64,000 bases of DNA from Methylorubrum rhodesianum (lineage in GTDB: Bacteria; Pseudomonadota; Alphaproteobacteria; Rhizobiales; Beijerinckiaceae), in NCBI RefSeq assembly GCF_014199985.1, contig NZ_JACHOS010000005.1, forward strand, positions 186,001 to 250,000, written 5' to 3'. Each line of letters begins with the position of its first letter. Positions within the stretch are counted from its first letter, which is position 1. The position numbers were made by a program, and so were the translations under genes. Below the pieces are notes generated by a model. The model saw only the letters and a list, made by a program, of their open reading frames with translations, did no database searches and was not told the DNA's origin. Shown here piece after piece: positions 51,585 to 60,108 of the stretch.

Positions 51585-51998
51585 TCACGGATGTATCCCG
51601 TCGAGTTCCGGCAGCAGGACCACGCTCTCCTGCTCGTTCGGATCGGTGCGGGCGATGATTGCCGTGCAGGGCTCGCTCGGACTCGGATTGTAGGGCAGGT
51701 GCGGCACGCCGGCCGGGATGTAGAAATACGCGCCGGGCTTCAGCTCGGTGTGATGCTCCAGTCGCTCTCCCCACCAGGTGCAGGAGGTGCCCGTGAGCGC
51801 GTAGATCGCGGTCTCGTGGCCCTCGTGCTTATGCGCCTTGGCCCGCGCGCCGGGCGGGATCGTCACCATCTGCAGGTGGATGCCGGTCGCGCCCGCCGTC
51901 TCCGCCGAGATGCCGGGCGCGTAGGACAACCCCTGCTTGCCGATGAAGGCGTCGCCGGGCTGCACCAGCCGGCAGAGCCTCTCACCCGCCCCGGCCAT
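51585..51998 (-). CDS. cupin-domain protein
   Basis: 137 residues, a single cupin barrel. Motif 1 is KAHKHEGHETAIYALTG (His, His, Glu metal ligands) and motif 2 is KPGAYFYIPAGVPHLPYN with the last His. Metal-dependent oxygenases, isomerases or sugar-binding regulators share this fold, so the function is open. It ends 45 bases before the preceding secreted gene's start. Confidence 0.85.
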   Translation of the reverse strand: MAGAGERLCRLVQPGDAFIGKQGLSYAPGISAETAGATGIHLQMVTIPPGARAKAHKHEGHETAIYALTGTSCTWWGERLEHHTELKPGAYFYIPAGVPHLPYNPSPSEPCTAIIARTDPNEQESVVLLPELDGIHP

Positions 51999-52001
51999 CG
52001 C

Positions 52002-52448
52002 CTACAGGTCTCCGAAGGCGAGTTGCCCCTGAGGTGCAGCCGGCCTCTTCGCCGCGCGCGGCGCGTCCTTGCGGGGGAGGGGCTTCGTGCGCGGCCTCGG
52101 TTGCGGTTTGGGGTCGGCGCGCATGCGGGCCTTCGCCCTGTCGCGGGCCACCGCCTCGGGGGCATGCGGATCGTCGTCGAGCCACTTGCCGCGCTTGATC
52201 ACCTCGTTGACGCGGCCCTGGTTCACCCCGACCTTGAAGGCGATCTCCTGCTGAGTCATGCCGGTGGAGGCGTGCAGCTCCAGGATCGCGCGGGCGAGGT
52301 CGGGCGTCATCTTCTGGCCGGTGATGCGCCGGGCCGGGCGGATGGTGCGGGTCTGCCGGTCGCGCTCGCGCAAGCGCTCGAGCAGGGCGAGCGCCATGTG
52401 CATGCCGTGCTCGCGCAGAGCCTCCTCGAATTCCTTCAGCGTCGCCAT
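52002..52448 (-). CDS. helix-turn-helix DNA-binding protein
   Basis: 148 residues. Residues about 45-90 contain a helix-turn-helix: LARAILELHASTGMTQQEIAFKVGVNQGRVNEVIKRGKW. An N-terminal helix (EFEEALREHGMHMALALLERL) and a basic Pro/Lys/Arg-rich tail flank it. Its stop is three bases before the cupin start, so the two are probably co-transcribed and it may regulate the cupin. Confidence 0.78.
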   Translation of the reverse strand: MATLKEFEEALREHGMHMALALLERLRERDRQTRTIRPARRITGQKMTPDLARAILELHASTGMTQQEIAFKVGVNQGRVNEVIKRGKWLDDDPHAPEAVARDRAKARMRADPKPQPRPRTKPLPRKDAPRAAKRPAAPQGQLAFGDL

Positions 52449-52695
52449 GACCGGCTCCTCGTCCGGGGGGCGGACATCCGACGGGGAAACGCCCTGCCCA
52501 TGCCCCAGGTTGCCTACGCTCCGGGGCGCCGATCAGGAGACGCGCGCGTGGTCGAAGGCGCAAGCCGACGCGATGTCCCGTCCACCGCAAATCGCCCGTC
52601 CTGCCCCGCCCGACGCCGCGGCGAGTCGGCGTGTTGGCAGAGTGTCGACCCGTCGGTTACACCGCGCACCAACCTATCGTGCGGAAACGACAGCC

Positions 52696-53565
52696 ATGAT
52701 CAGCCCCGTCCTTCCCGTCTCCCGCTCCGAGGTGGCGCCGGGCGCGCCCGCCCTCGTCGAGGCGCTGGAGAGCGGTTCGGTCCTCGTCTTCCGCGACCTC
52801 GACTTTCCCTTCGATGCCTTCGAGCAGCGTTTCGTCGAGCGTCCCTTCGCCGACGGCAAGGCCAAGAACGTCTCGATCCGCAACGAAACCGCAGAGTTGC
52901 GGGGCGGGGCCGGCAGCGCGGAGGAGCAGGCGCGCCTGCGCGACCTGCTGGTGCGCTACCGCCGCTTCGCGCAAGACCTGATCGATAGCTACCTGCCGGC
53001 CTATCACGGCAAGGTTTCGCTCGCGGGCACCTCGTACCGCCCGTTCGACGTCGACAAGCGCAAGCTGAGCTGGCGGCGCGACGACACCCGCATGCACGTC
53101 GATGCCTTCCCCTCCAACCCGATCGGCGAGCGGCGCATCCTGCGCATCTTCCGCAACATCAACGCCGAGGGGCAGCCGCGGCTCTGGCGGGTCGGCGAGG
53201 ATTTCGGCTCGATGGCGGAGAAGTTCCTGCCCAAGCTCCCGGGCTATTCCGGCCTCTCGGCGAGCGTGCTGGCCGCGCTGAAGATCACCAAGGCCAAGCG
53301 CTCGGAATACGATCACCTGATGCTGCATCTCCACGACGCCCTGAAGCGCGATCTCGACTATCAGGCCCATGCGCCCCAGGCCGATGTGCGCTTCCAGCCC
53401 GGCGAGACCTGGGTGACCTTCTCCGACCTCGTGATGCACGGCGCGATGGGCGGTCGCTACATGCTGGAACAGACCGCCTACATCGCCGTCGCCGATCAAG
53501 CCGATCCGGAGAAGAGCCCGCAGCGGATCCTGGCGAGGAAACTCGGACGGCCGCTGAAGCATTGA
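52696..53565 (+). CDS. kdoO: Kdo 3-hydroxylase-family dioxygenase
   Basis: 289 residues from ATG at 52696. The family core is RRDDTRMHVDAFPSNPIGERRILR (H-x-D iron ligands) followed by FRNINAEGQPRLWRVGEDF, then GETWVTFSDLVMHGAMGGRYMLEQT with the distal His. KdoO enzymes use Fe(II), O2 and 2-oxoglutarate to convert Kdo to Ko in the lipopolysaccharide core. Its presence 2 kb from the acpXL cluster suggests a lipid A/core modification neighbourhood. Confidence 0.88.
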   Translation: MISPVLPVSRSEVAPGAPALVEALESGSVLVFRDLDFPFDAFEQRFVERPFADGKAKNVSIRNETAELRGGAGSAEEQARLRDLLVRYRRFAQDLIDSYLPAYHGKVSLAGTSYRPFDVDKRKLSWRRDDTRMHVDAFPSNPIGERRILRIFRNINAEGQPRLWRVGEDFGSMAEKFLPKLPGYSGLSASVLAALKITKAKRSEYDHLMLHLHDALKRDLDYQAHAPQADVRFQPGETWVTFSDLVMHGAMGGRYMLEQTAYIAVADQADPEKSPQRILARKLGRPLKH

Positions 53566-53578
53566 GCGGGCCGCGGCC

Positions 53579-54655
53579 TCAGACGGCCTCCGGCCCCTCC
53601 GTCAGCTCCCGCCACAGCAGGATCAGGGCGGCCATCACCGCCGGGCCGACGAACAGGCCGAGCAGGCCGAAGGTCTCGACCCCGCCGAGGATGCCGAGCA
53701 GCACCCAGAGGAAGGGCAGGCGGGTGGTGCCGCCGATCAGAGCCGGGCGGACGAAGTGGTCGGCGACGAAGGTGACGACGAAGCCGGCCGCCAGCACCGT
53801 CACCGCGGGCACCACCGCACCTCCCGCCAGCAGCAGAGCGGCGGCGAGGCCGAAGGCCAGCGGCGCGCCGAACGGGATCATCGCGGCAACGGCCGTGAAG
53901 GCGCCGAACAGCACCGGATGCGGCACGCCGGCCAGGGCGTAGACGATTCCGAGCAGGAAGCCCTCGCCGATCCCGACGAGAACCAGCCCGTCGACCGTGC
54001 CGTGGACCGAGGCCACCATCTGGCGCGCCACCCGCTCGCCGCGCGGCCCGAACAGGCGCTCGCTCGCCCGCAGCGACTGGGCCACGACGGTATCGCCCTC
54101 GCGGAACAGGAAGAACAGCGACAGCAGACAGAAGCCGAACAGCACCACCCGATGCACCAGCCCGGCTCCGACGGTGCGGGTCAGGTCGCGGTTGGAGGCG
54201 GTGTTGAGACGCTCGCTCAGCTCATGCGCGAGCCCGGCATGGGCGAGATGGGCGTTCCACCATTCGGTCACGGCGGAGGCGCCGTAGGGCAGGTGGGCGA
54301 CGAAGTCCGGGACCGGGATGCCGTTTCGCTCGGCTTCGCGGGCGTAATCGAGAAGGTCGTGCGCCTCGCGGGTCGCCTCGACCCCCAGCAACGCCAGAGG
54401 CAATAGGAGAACCAGGGCGACGAGGCCGGTGAAGACGGCCGGCCAGAGGATGTTGTGCCGCCCCGGCGGAAAGCGGCGGCGGACCCGATTGAAGAGCGGC
54501 CAGAGGGCGATGGCGAGCACCAGCGCCCAGACCAGGGCCCGCAGGAATCCGGACAGGATGTAGAGGCCGAGTCCGAGCAAGCCCGCGACGAGAAGCGCCC
54601 GCAGCAGTCTCTGGCCGCGGTCGCCTCCGGGCCCCGTCTGATCGCTGGCGCGCAT
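53579..54655 (-). CDS. AI-2E/PerM-family transporter, short form
   Basis: 358 residues, the standard family length, without the C-terminal extension of the two paralogues elsewhere in this window. Eight or so helices, with VHGTVDGLVLVGIGEGFLLG, HPVLFGAFTAVAAMIPFGAPLAF and LGILGGVETFGLLGLFVGP typical of the family. Substrate unknown. It converges with kdoO with a 13-base gap. Confidence 0.87.
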   Translation of the reverse strand: MRASDQTGPGGDRGQRLLRALLVAGLLGLGLYILSGFLRALVWALVLAIALWPLFNRVRRRFPPGRHNILWPAVFTGLVALVLLLPLALLGVEATREAHDLLDYAREAERNGIPVPDFVAHLPYGASAVTEWWNAHLAHAGLAHELSERLNTASNRDLTRTVGAGLVHRVVLFGFCLLSLFFLFREGDTVVAQSLRASERLFGPRGERVARQMVASVHGTVDGLVLVGIGEGFLLGIVYALAGVPHPVLFGAFTAVAAMIPFGAPLAFGLAAALLLAGGAVVPAVTVLAAGFVVTFVADHFVRPALIGGTTRLPFLWVLLGILGGVETFGLLGLFVGPAVMAALILLWRELTEGPEAV

Positions 54656-54866
54656 CGCCGCCTTGCTCCGTTCCGCCGGACTGGCGGCGCGGGCAAACTA
54701 AGGCGGATCGCGCCGCGATCCAGAGCCATCGCCAAGCCGTTGCGCGCCCAGTCGTCGGAACGAACTGCGAACAAACCCTTGACCTATGAGCCGCGCGGAA
54801 GCACTGTTCATGGAACGTTCCAGACCGATTCGCCGTGCTCGCGGCGAAGCAAGGCAGGAGGCTTCC

Positions 54867-55355
54867 ATGATCGAGATCGGCTTCGACGACGATATGCTCG
54901 ACCGGCCGGCTCCTGCGGCGCGGACGCCGTCCCCGGATCGGGACTGGCGCATCCTCGACGACGGTCTCGAACACGCCGCGAGCGGCTACTTCATCGCCCG
55001 CGACGAGATCGCGGGCCGCCGCGGCGACGGTCTCTGGATCTGGCCGATGCAGCTCGCCGAGAAGGCGTGGTGCGCGCCGCTCGGCTTCCGGCGCGTCTTC
55101 CTGGCCGCCCTGGAGCGCTACGGCGTGGCGGCGGATGCGGATCTCGCCCGCTCCTTCGCCCTCGGCTTCGGCATCCAGGATGCGGGGCAGAGGCACAATG
55201 ACCGCTTCGTAGCGCTCGGTGAACTCGTGCGCCCGCGCGCGGCTGAGCGCAAGCGGACGCTGCCCGCCGAGAGCCGCCGCTCCGGCCGCGAGCGGCCGCG
55301 GCAGGGCGCGGACACCCGCGCGCCGGCGCTCGACCTCAGCCGCTCGGCCGGCTGA
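54867..55355 (+). CDS. hypothetical protein
   Basis: 162 residues from ATG at 54867, chosen because AGGAGG lies seven bases upstream; another ATG 27 codons earlier lacks one. The central part (DWRILDDGLEHAASGYFIAR, LWIWPMQLAEKAWC, FLAALERYGVAADADLARSF) is a compact mixed fold, and the last 35 residues are a basic disordered tail. No membrane segment or known motif; I do not recognise it. Confidence 0.65.
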   Translation: MIEIGFDDDMLDRPAPAARTPSPDRDWRILDDGLEHAASGYFIARDEIAGRRGDGLWIWPMQLAEKAWCAPLGFRRVFLAALERYGVAADADLARSFALGFGIQDAGQRHNDRFVALGELVRPRAAERKRTLPAESRRSGRERPRQGADTRAPALDLSRSAG

Positions 55356-55589
55356 GAAAGGCGGGCCGGGCCCGGTGGACGGCCGCGCGGAACCCGGGCG
55401 GCCGCTCGACGCGACGCCCGAGGTTGCCCGCGCTCCACCGCTTCGTGTAAGGGGTCGCGATCTTTTCAGTAGCGCCATCGGGAACCGGCGGCGAAGCGGG
55501 GCCGCGGACCGGCTCGGGCGCCATGGGGGCGTGCCGCGTGAGGGGTCGGCGACGCCGGACATGAAGAATCGAGAAAGCGGCCAGCCCTA

Positions 55590-55886
55590 ATGTCGAACGA
55601 GACCGCCACCTTCGACCGCGTCGCGGACATCATCGCCGAGACGGCGGACATCCCGCGCGACAAGATCACCCCCGAGAGCCACGCCATCGACGATCTCGGC
55701 ATCGATTCGCTCGCCTTCCTCGACATCGCCTTCGCGGTCGACAAGGCCTTCGGGATCAAGCTGCCGCTGGAGCGGTGGACCCAGGAGGTCAACGAGGGCA
55801 AGGTTCCGGCCGAGCAGTACTTCGTGCTGAAGAACCTCTGCGCGCGCATCGACGCGCTGGTCGCCGAGAAGGCGGCCAAGGCCTGA
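55590..55886 (+). CDS. acpXL: acyl carrier protein for very-long-chain lipid A acyl chains
   Basis: 98 residues. The phosphopantetheine site is [15 protein letters not shown]. The whole sequence closely follows rhizobial AcpXL: start [20 protein letters not shown] and the region [27 protein letters not shown] are specific to it and differ from the housekeeping AcpP. AcpXL carries the growing C28 hydroxylated chain that is later attached to lipid A. It is the first gene of the cluster. Confidence 0.93.
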   Translation: MSNETATFDRVADIIAETADIPRDKITPESHAIDDLGIDSLAFLDIAFAVDKAFGIKLPLERWTQEVNEGKVPAEQYFVLKNLCARIDALVAEKAAKA

Positions 55887-55912
55887 TTCGTCGGGCTTGA
55901 GGAGTTCGCGCG

Positions 55913-56377
55913 ATGCGGCTCGAATATTTCGAGATGATCGATTCCGTGGTGCGGCTCGACCGCGCCGCCGGACGCATCGAGGCGCGGGCGCTCGTGCCCG
56001 AGGCGAGCCCGGTCTTCGAGGGGCATTTCCCCGGCCATCCCCTGGTGCCGGGGGTGCTGCTGACGGAGACCATGGCCCAGGCTTCCGGATACCTCGTGCT
56101 CGCCCATCTCGACTTCGCACAGATGCCGTTCCTCATGGCGGTGGACAAGGCTCGGTTCCGCTCGTTCGTCGGTCCGGGCGCCGCCCTCGACATCACGGCG
56201 AGCCTGGAACACGACGGTTCGGGCTACGCGGTGACGAAGGCCGCGATCCGCCACGAGGGCAAGGCGCTCTGCGACGCGGAGCTTCGGTTCCGGACCATGC
56301 CGTTCCCCGCCGGGCTCGACGCGCCGATGCGCGAGCGCGCCCGAAAGATCGGCTTGCTCGAGGGAGACCAGCCGTGA
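55913..56377 (+). CDS. fabZXL: 3-hydroxyacyl-ACP dehydratase of the AcpXL pathway
   Basis: 154 residues with a hot-dog fold. The catalytic His is in FEGHFPGHPLVPGVLLTETMAQ and the Glu in the same segment (TETMAQASG). It dehydrates the 3-hydroxyacyl-AcpXL intermediate in each elongation cycle. The next gene begins inside its last codons (four-base overlap). Confidence 0.9.
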   Translation: MRLEYFEMIDSVVRLDRAAGRIEARALVPEASPVFEGHFPGHPLVPGVLLTETMAQASGYLVLAHLDFAQMPFLMAVDKARFRSFVGPGAALDITASLEHDGSGYAVTKAAIRHEGKALCDAELRFRTMPFPAGLDAPMRERARKIGLLEGDQP

Positions 56378-57519
56378 GCCGCCCGCAGGCCCGCGACGTC
56401 GTCGTCACCGGAATCGGACTCGTCTCCTGCGCGGGGGAGGGCATCGAGGCGCATCTGACGGCCTTCGCCTCGGACGCGCCGCCGCGGACGGATGCCGAGA
56501 CCTTCGCGCCCTACCCGGTGCACCCGATCGCGCCGCTCACCTTCGATACGCAGATCCCGAAGAAGTCGGACCAGCGCCAGATGGAGCTGTGGCAGCGGCT
56601 CGGCGTCTATGCCGCCGGCCTCGCCCTCGACTCGGCCGGGGTGAAGGAGGATGCGGCCTTCAAGTCGGCGCTCCCGCTCGTGGTGGCGGCGGGCGGCGGC
56701 GAGCGCGACTATGCGGTCGATGGGGCCATCCTCACCGGCCTGCGCGGGACCAACGATCCCGGCGCCTTCCTCAACGAGCGGCTCCTGAACGACCTGCGGC
56801 CAACCCTGTTCCTGGCGCAGCTCTCGAACCTGCTCGCGGGCAATATCAGCATCGTCCACGGCGTCACCGGTGCCTCGCGCACCTTCATGGGCGAGGAGTC
56901 GAGCGGCGTCGATGCGCTGCGCATCGCCCATGCCCGGATCGCCTCCGGTCAGGTCGAGACGATGATGGTCGGCGGCTCGTACAATGCCGAGCGGCCGGAC
57001 GTCCTCGTCATTCACGAGATGGGCGGCTACCTCCTCAAGGACGCCTACCGGCCGGTCTTCGAGCGCGGGGGCGAGGGGAACGGCGGCTTCATCCTCGGCA
57101 GCGCCGCCGCCTTCCTGATTCTGGAAGCGGCCGAGCACGCCGCCGCCCGCGGCGCCAGGGCCTTCGCCCGGCTGATGCCGGTAGCCAACGATCGGGTGGC
57201 CCGCGCGCCGAACAGCGTCTCGGCGAGCCTGACCCGCCTGATCGCCGAGGCCGGGATCGAGCGGCCGGACGTGGTTCTCTCGGGCGCCACCGGGCTGTCC
57301 GACCTCGCCGCCGAGGAGATCGCGGGCATCCACGCGGCGCTGCCGGGCGCGGGCATCCGCGCCACCGGCGATGTGATCGGTCATCCGATCGAGGTTGCCG
57401 CCCCGTTCGGGACGGCCCTGGCCGCGGCCCTCTGCGCCGTCGGCTCGGCCCGGGAAGTCGCGGTCACCTCCGTCGGCCACCGCCGCGGCGAGGGCGTGAT
57501 CCGCGTCGTGAAGGTCTAG
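56374..57519 (+). CDS. fabF2XL: beta-ketoacyl synthase-like protein of the AcpXL pathway, active-site Cys missing
   Basis: 381 residues from GTG at 56374. It has the thiolase fold and matches FabF2XL, but the nucleophile position reads HGVTGASRTFMGEESSG, without the A-C-S/A-G cysteine. The first catalytic His motif (N-A-H-G-T) is also replaced by GATGLSD, while GHPIEVAAPFG keeps the second His. A KS lacking the Cys cannot form the acyl-enzyme itself. It likely pairs with FabF1XL as a chain-length partner, like the KS/CLF pairs of aromatic polyketide synthases (inference). Confidence 0.88.
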   Translation: MSRPQARDVVVTGIGLVSCAGEGIEAHLTAFASDAPPRTDAETFAPYPVHPIAPLTFDTQIPKKSDQRQMELWQRLGVYAAGLALDSAGVKEDAAFKSALPLVVAAGGGERDYAVDGAILTGLRGTNDPGAFLNERLLNDLRPTLFLAQLSNLLAGNISIVHGVTGASRTFMGEESSGVDALRIAHARIASGQVETMMVGGSYNAERPDVLVIHEMGGYLLKDAYRPVFERGGEGNGGFILGSAAAFLILEAAEHAAARGARAFARLMPVANDRVARAPNSVSASLTRLIAEAGIERPDVVLSGATGLSDLAAEEIAGIHAALPGAGIRATGDVIGHPIEVAAPFGTALAAALCAVGSAREVAVTSVGHRRGEGVIRVVKV

Positions 57520-57627
57520 AGCATCGCTCCGAAAGCTGGTCGCCGGCTTTCGGAGAGCGACGATGCGAGGCAAATGGCTGGAGCATCGTCCCGGGAGGCG
57601 TCTGCCGTCCCTCGGGAAGCGACGATG
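57517..57627. repeat. paired palindromic repeats between fabF2XL and fabF1XL
   Basis: CTCCGAAAGC (57527-57536) and GCTTTCGGAG (57546-57555) form a perfect ten-base stem, framed by GCATCG and CGATGC. A second imperfect hairpin follows, framed by CATCGTC (57584-57590) and GACGATG (57621-57627). Both look like dispersed alphaproteobacterial intergenic repeats. They split the otherwise tightly coupled cluster and could attenuate or process the transcript. Confidence 0.65.
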
Positions 57628-57710
57628 CGGGAACGAGAGGCAGCCGGTCCGGAGATCGCCGCCCCGGCGGTCCGGATGCGTGCCGGCCGAGAAGATGGTC
57701 TGAGGCCCCG

Positions 57711-58997
57711 ATGTCAGAACCGCGCTCCTCATCCACCCACGACGCCCTGGGCCGCCCGCTCGTCGCGGTGACGGGCCTCGGCATCGTCACCTCCCTCGGC
57801 CGCGGCGTCACCGAGAACTGGGACGCGCTGACCGCCGGCCGCTCCGGCATCCGCGCCATCAGCCGCTTCCCCACCGAGGGCCTGCGCACCCGCATCGCCG
57901 GCACCGTCGATTTCCTCGATACCGACCCCCTGGTGGCGCCGCTCCTGTCGGAGCGCTTCGCCATGGTCGCGGCCGAGGAGGCGGTGACGCAGTCCGGCAT
58001 CGGCGCGGGCTTTCCGGGCGGCCTGTTCGTGGCGGTGCCGCCGGTCGAGATGGAATGGCCCCAGCGCCAAGCTCTCGCGGAGGCCGCCGGCGAGGCGGGC
58101 GAGGTAAGCTATGCAGGCCTCCAGCGCGCCGCAGCGACCCGCCGCTTCGACGCGTGGCACGATCTGTTCATCTTCGGCACGGTGGCCGACCGGCTCGCCG
58201 ACCGCTTCGGCACCCGCGGCTCGCCGATCTCGCTCTCGACCGCCTGCTCGTCCGGCGCCACCGCGATCCAACTCGGCGTCGAGGCGATCCGCCGGGGGGA
58301 GATGGAGGCCGCGCTCTGCATCGGCACCGACGGCTCGGTGAACCCGGAATCGCTGATCCGCTTCTCGCTGCTTTCGGCGCTGTCGACGCAGAACGAACCG
58401 CCGGAGGGCGCCTCGAAGCCCTTCTCGAAGAACCGCGACGGCTTCGTCATGGGCGAGGGCGCCGCCGCCCTGGTGCTGGAGAGCGCCGAATCCGCCAGGG
58501 CGCGCGGAGCGAAGATCCTCGGCTACGTGCTCGGATGCGGCGAGAAGGGCGACGGCTTCCACCGCACCCGCTCCAGCCCGGACGGGGCGCCGGTGATCGC
58601 GGCGATGCGCGCGGCGCTCGACGACGCGGGCATCGGGCCCGACCAGATCGATCACGTCAACGCGCACGGCACCTCGACGCCGGAGAACGACAAGATGGAG
58701 GCGCTCGGCTGCTCGGCGGTGTTCGGCGAGCGGGTCGGAGGGCTGCCGATCTCCTCCAACAAGTCGATGATCGGCCACACGCTGACCGCGGCGGGCGCCA
58801 TCGAGGCGGTCGTCTCGCTGCTGACGATCCGCGAGGGGCGCATTCCGCCGACGATCAACTACGCCGTGCCCGATCCGGCGCTGCTCCTCGACGTGGTGGG
58901 GACCGCCCGCGACACCCGCGTCTCGCGGGTCCTGTCGAATTCCTTCGGCTTCGGTGGGCAGAACACCTGCCTCGTCCTGGGAGACGAGCCGGCATGA
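57711..58997 (+). CDS. fabF1XL: beta-ketoacyl-ACP synthase of the AcpXL pathway
   Basis: 428 residues from ATG at 57711. The complete catalytic set is present: STACSSGATAI (Cys), NAHGTSTPENDKMEA (His) and SMIGHTLTAAGAIEA (His). It condenses malonyl-ACP with the growing chain on AcpXL. It follows the Cys-less partner, and the next gene overlaps its stop by four bases. Confidence 0.93.
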   Translation: MSEPRSSSTHDALGRPLVAVTGLGIVTSLGRGVTENWDALTAGRSGIRAISRFPTEGLRTRIAGTVDFLDTDPLVAPLLSERFAMVAAEEAVTQSGIGAGFPGGLFVAVPPVEMEWPQRQALAEAAGEAGEVSYAGLQRAAATRRFDAWHDLFIFGTVADRLADRFGTRGSPISLSTACSSGATAIQLGVEAIRRGEMEAALCIGTDGSVNPESLIRFSLLSALSTQNEPPEGASKPFSKNRDGFVMGEGAAALVLESAESARARGAKILGYVLGCGEKGDGFHRTRSSPDGAPVIAAMRAALDDAGIGPDQIDHVNAHGTSTPENDKMEALGCSAVFGERVGGLPISSNKSMIGHTLTAAGAIEAVVSLLTIREGRIPPTINYAVPDPALLLDVVGTARDTRVSRVLSNSFGFGGQNTCLVLGDEPA

Positions 58998-59767
58998 GCA
59001 CGGACATGACCGGAGGCAGGACCTCCGTCCTCGTCGTCGGCGGTGCCTCCGGACTCGGCGCGGCGACCGTCCGCGCCCTGGCCTCGGCCGGCCACGACGT
59101 GACCTTCACCTACCGCTCCTCGCCGGAGCGGGCCGGGGCGCTTGCCGACGAACTGGCGCAGGCGCATGGCGAGGGCCGCGTCACCGCCCGCGCCCTTGAT
59201 TTGTCGGACCGCGCGGCCGTCGAGGCGTTCTGCGACTGGGCCGAGGCGCAGGGGTTCTACGGCTACGTCCACAATGCCGGTCAGTCGGCGGACGCGCTCG
59301 CGGCCATGCTCGACCGTGACAGGTCCGAGGCCGCGATGCAGGTCAATTTCTGGTCGATGACCCGGATCGCCAAGGCGCTTGTGCGTGGCATGATCCGGGC
59401 CCGCGCCGGCCGCATCGTCGCCATCGGGTCGGTCGCCGCCCTCCAGGCCAATGCCGGCAATGCGGCCTACGCGGCGACCAAGGGTGCCCTGATCGCCTAT
59501 TGCCGGACGCTCGCCATCGAGTCGGCCAAGCGCGGTGTGACCGTCAACGTCATCGCTCCGGGCTTCATCGACACCGAGATGCTGGCGGCCTATGCCGGGC
59601 ACCGCGACGGCATCGAACGCCAGATCCCGCTCGGGCGCTTCGCCCGGCCCGAGGAGGTCGCGGCGATGGCCGCCTTCCTGATCGGCGAGGGCGGCGCCTA
59701 CATCACCGGCGCGGTGCTGCCGGTCGATGGCGGCCTGACGGCGATGATGGGTATCCACCGGACCTGA
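58994..59767 (+). CDS. SDR-family 3-oxoacyl-ACP reductase
   Basis: 257 residues. NAD(P)-binding motif VVGGASGLGAAT, the NAG motif HNAGQS, the catalytic Ser in IGSVAAL and Y-x-x-x-K in AYAATKGA are all present, and the C-terminus ITGAVLPVDGGL is typical of FabG. It should reduce the 3-oxoacyl intermediate made by FabF1XL. Coupled to fabF1XL by an ATGA overlap. Confidence 0.92.
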   Translation: MSTDMTGGRTSVLVVGGASGLGAATVRALASAGHDVTFTYRSSPERAGALADELAQAHGEGRVTARALDLSDRAAVEAFCDWAEAQGFYGYVHNAGQSADALAAMLDRDRSEAAMQVNFWSMTRIAKALVRGMIRARAGRIVAIGSVAALQANAGNAAYAATKGALIAYCRTLAIESAKRGVTVNVIAPGFIDTEMLAAYAGHRDGIERQIPLGRFARPEEVAAMAAFLIGEGGAYITGAVLPVDGGLTAMMGIHRT

Positions 59768-59780
59768 CCTTCCGCCCCCG

Positions 59781-60065
59781 ATGCGCCGCCTCCTGCCCGC
59801 CCTCGCCGTCGCCCTGCTCCTCGCCGGGGACCTGACCGTCCGGGCGGCCGAGTCCTTCCGGGTCGAGGGTCTGCCGCGGGACGACAGCCTGACGATCCGC
59901 GAGGCGCCGGATGCCGCCGCGCCGGCGCTCGGACAGATCCCGGCGGGACGACGGGTGCTCGGCTTCGGCTGCACCAACGAGACGCCGAGCGGCCTGACCT
60001 GGTGCCGGGTGCGGTTCGACGGCACCCTCGGCTGGGCGCGGCGGCGCTACCTGACGCCGGATTGA
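59781..60065 (+). CDS. secreted SH3-like domain protein
   Basis: 94 residues. MRRLLPALAVALLLAGDLTV with RAAE is a signal peptide. The mature part is one bacterial SH3 domain: DDSLTIREAPDAAAPALGQI, then CTNETPSGLTWCRVRFDGTLGWARRRYL, with a cysteine pair likely bonded. It probably binds peptidoglycan or a protein partner in the periplasm. It starts 13 bases after the reductase. Confidence 0.8.
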   Translation: MRRLLPALAVALLLAGDLTVRAAESFRVEGLPRDDSLTIREAPDAAAPALGQIPAGRRVLGFGCTNETPSGLTWCRVRFDGTLGWARRRYLTPD

Positions 60066-60108
60066 GCGGCCCGTCCGGGTCCGGACGCCGCCGCGCCGGC
60101 ACCCGGCC

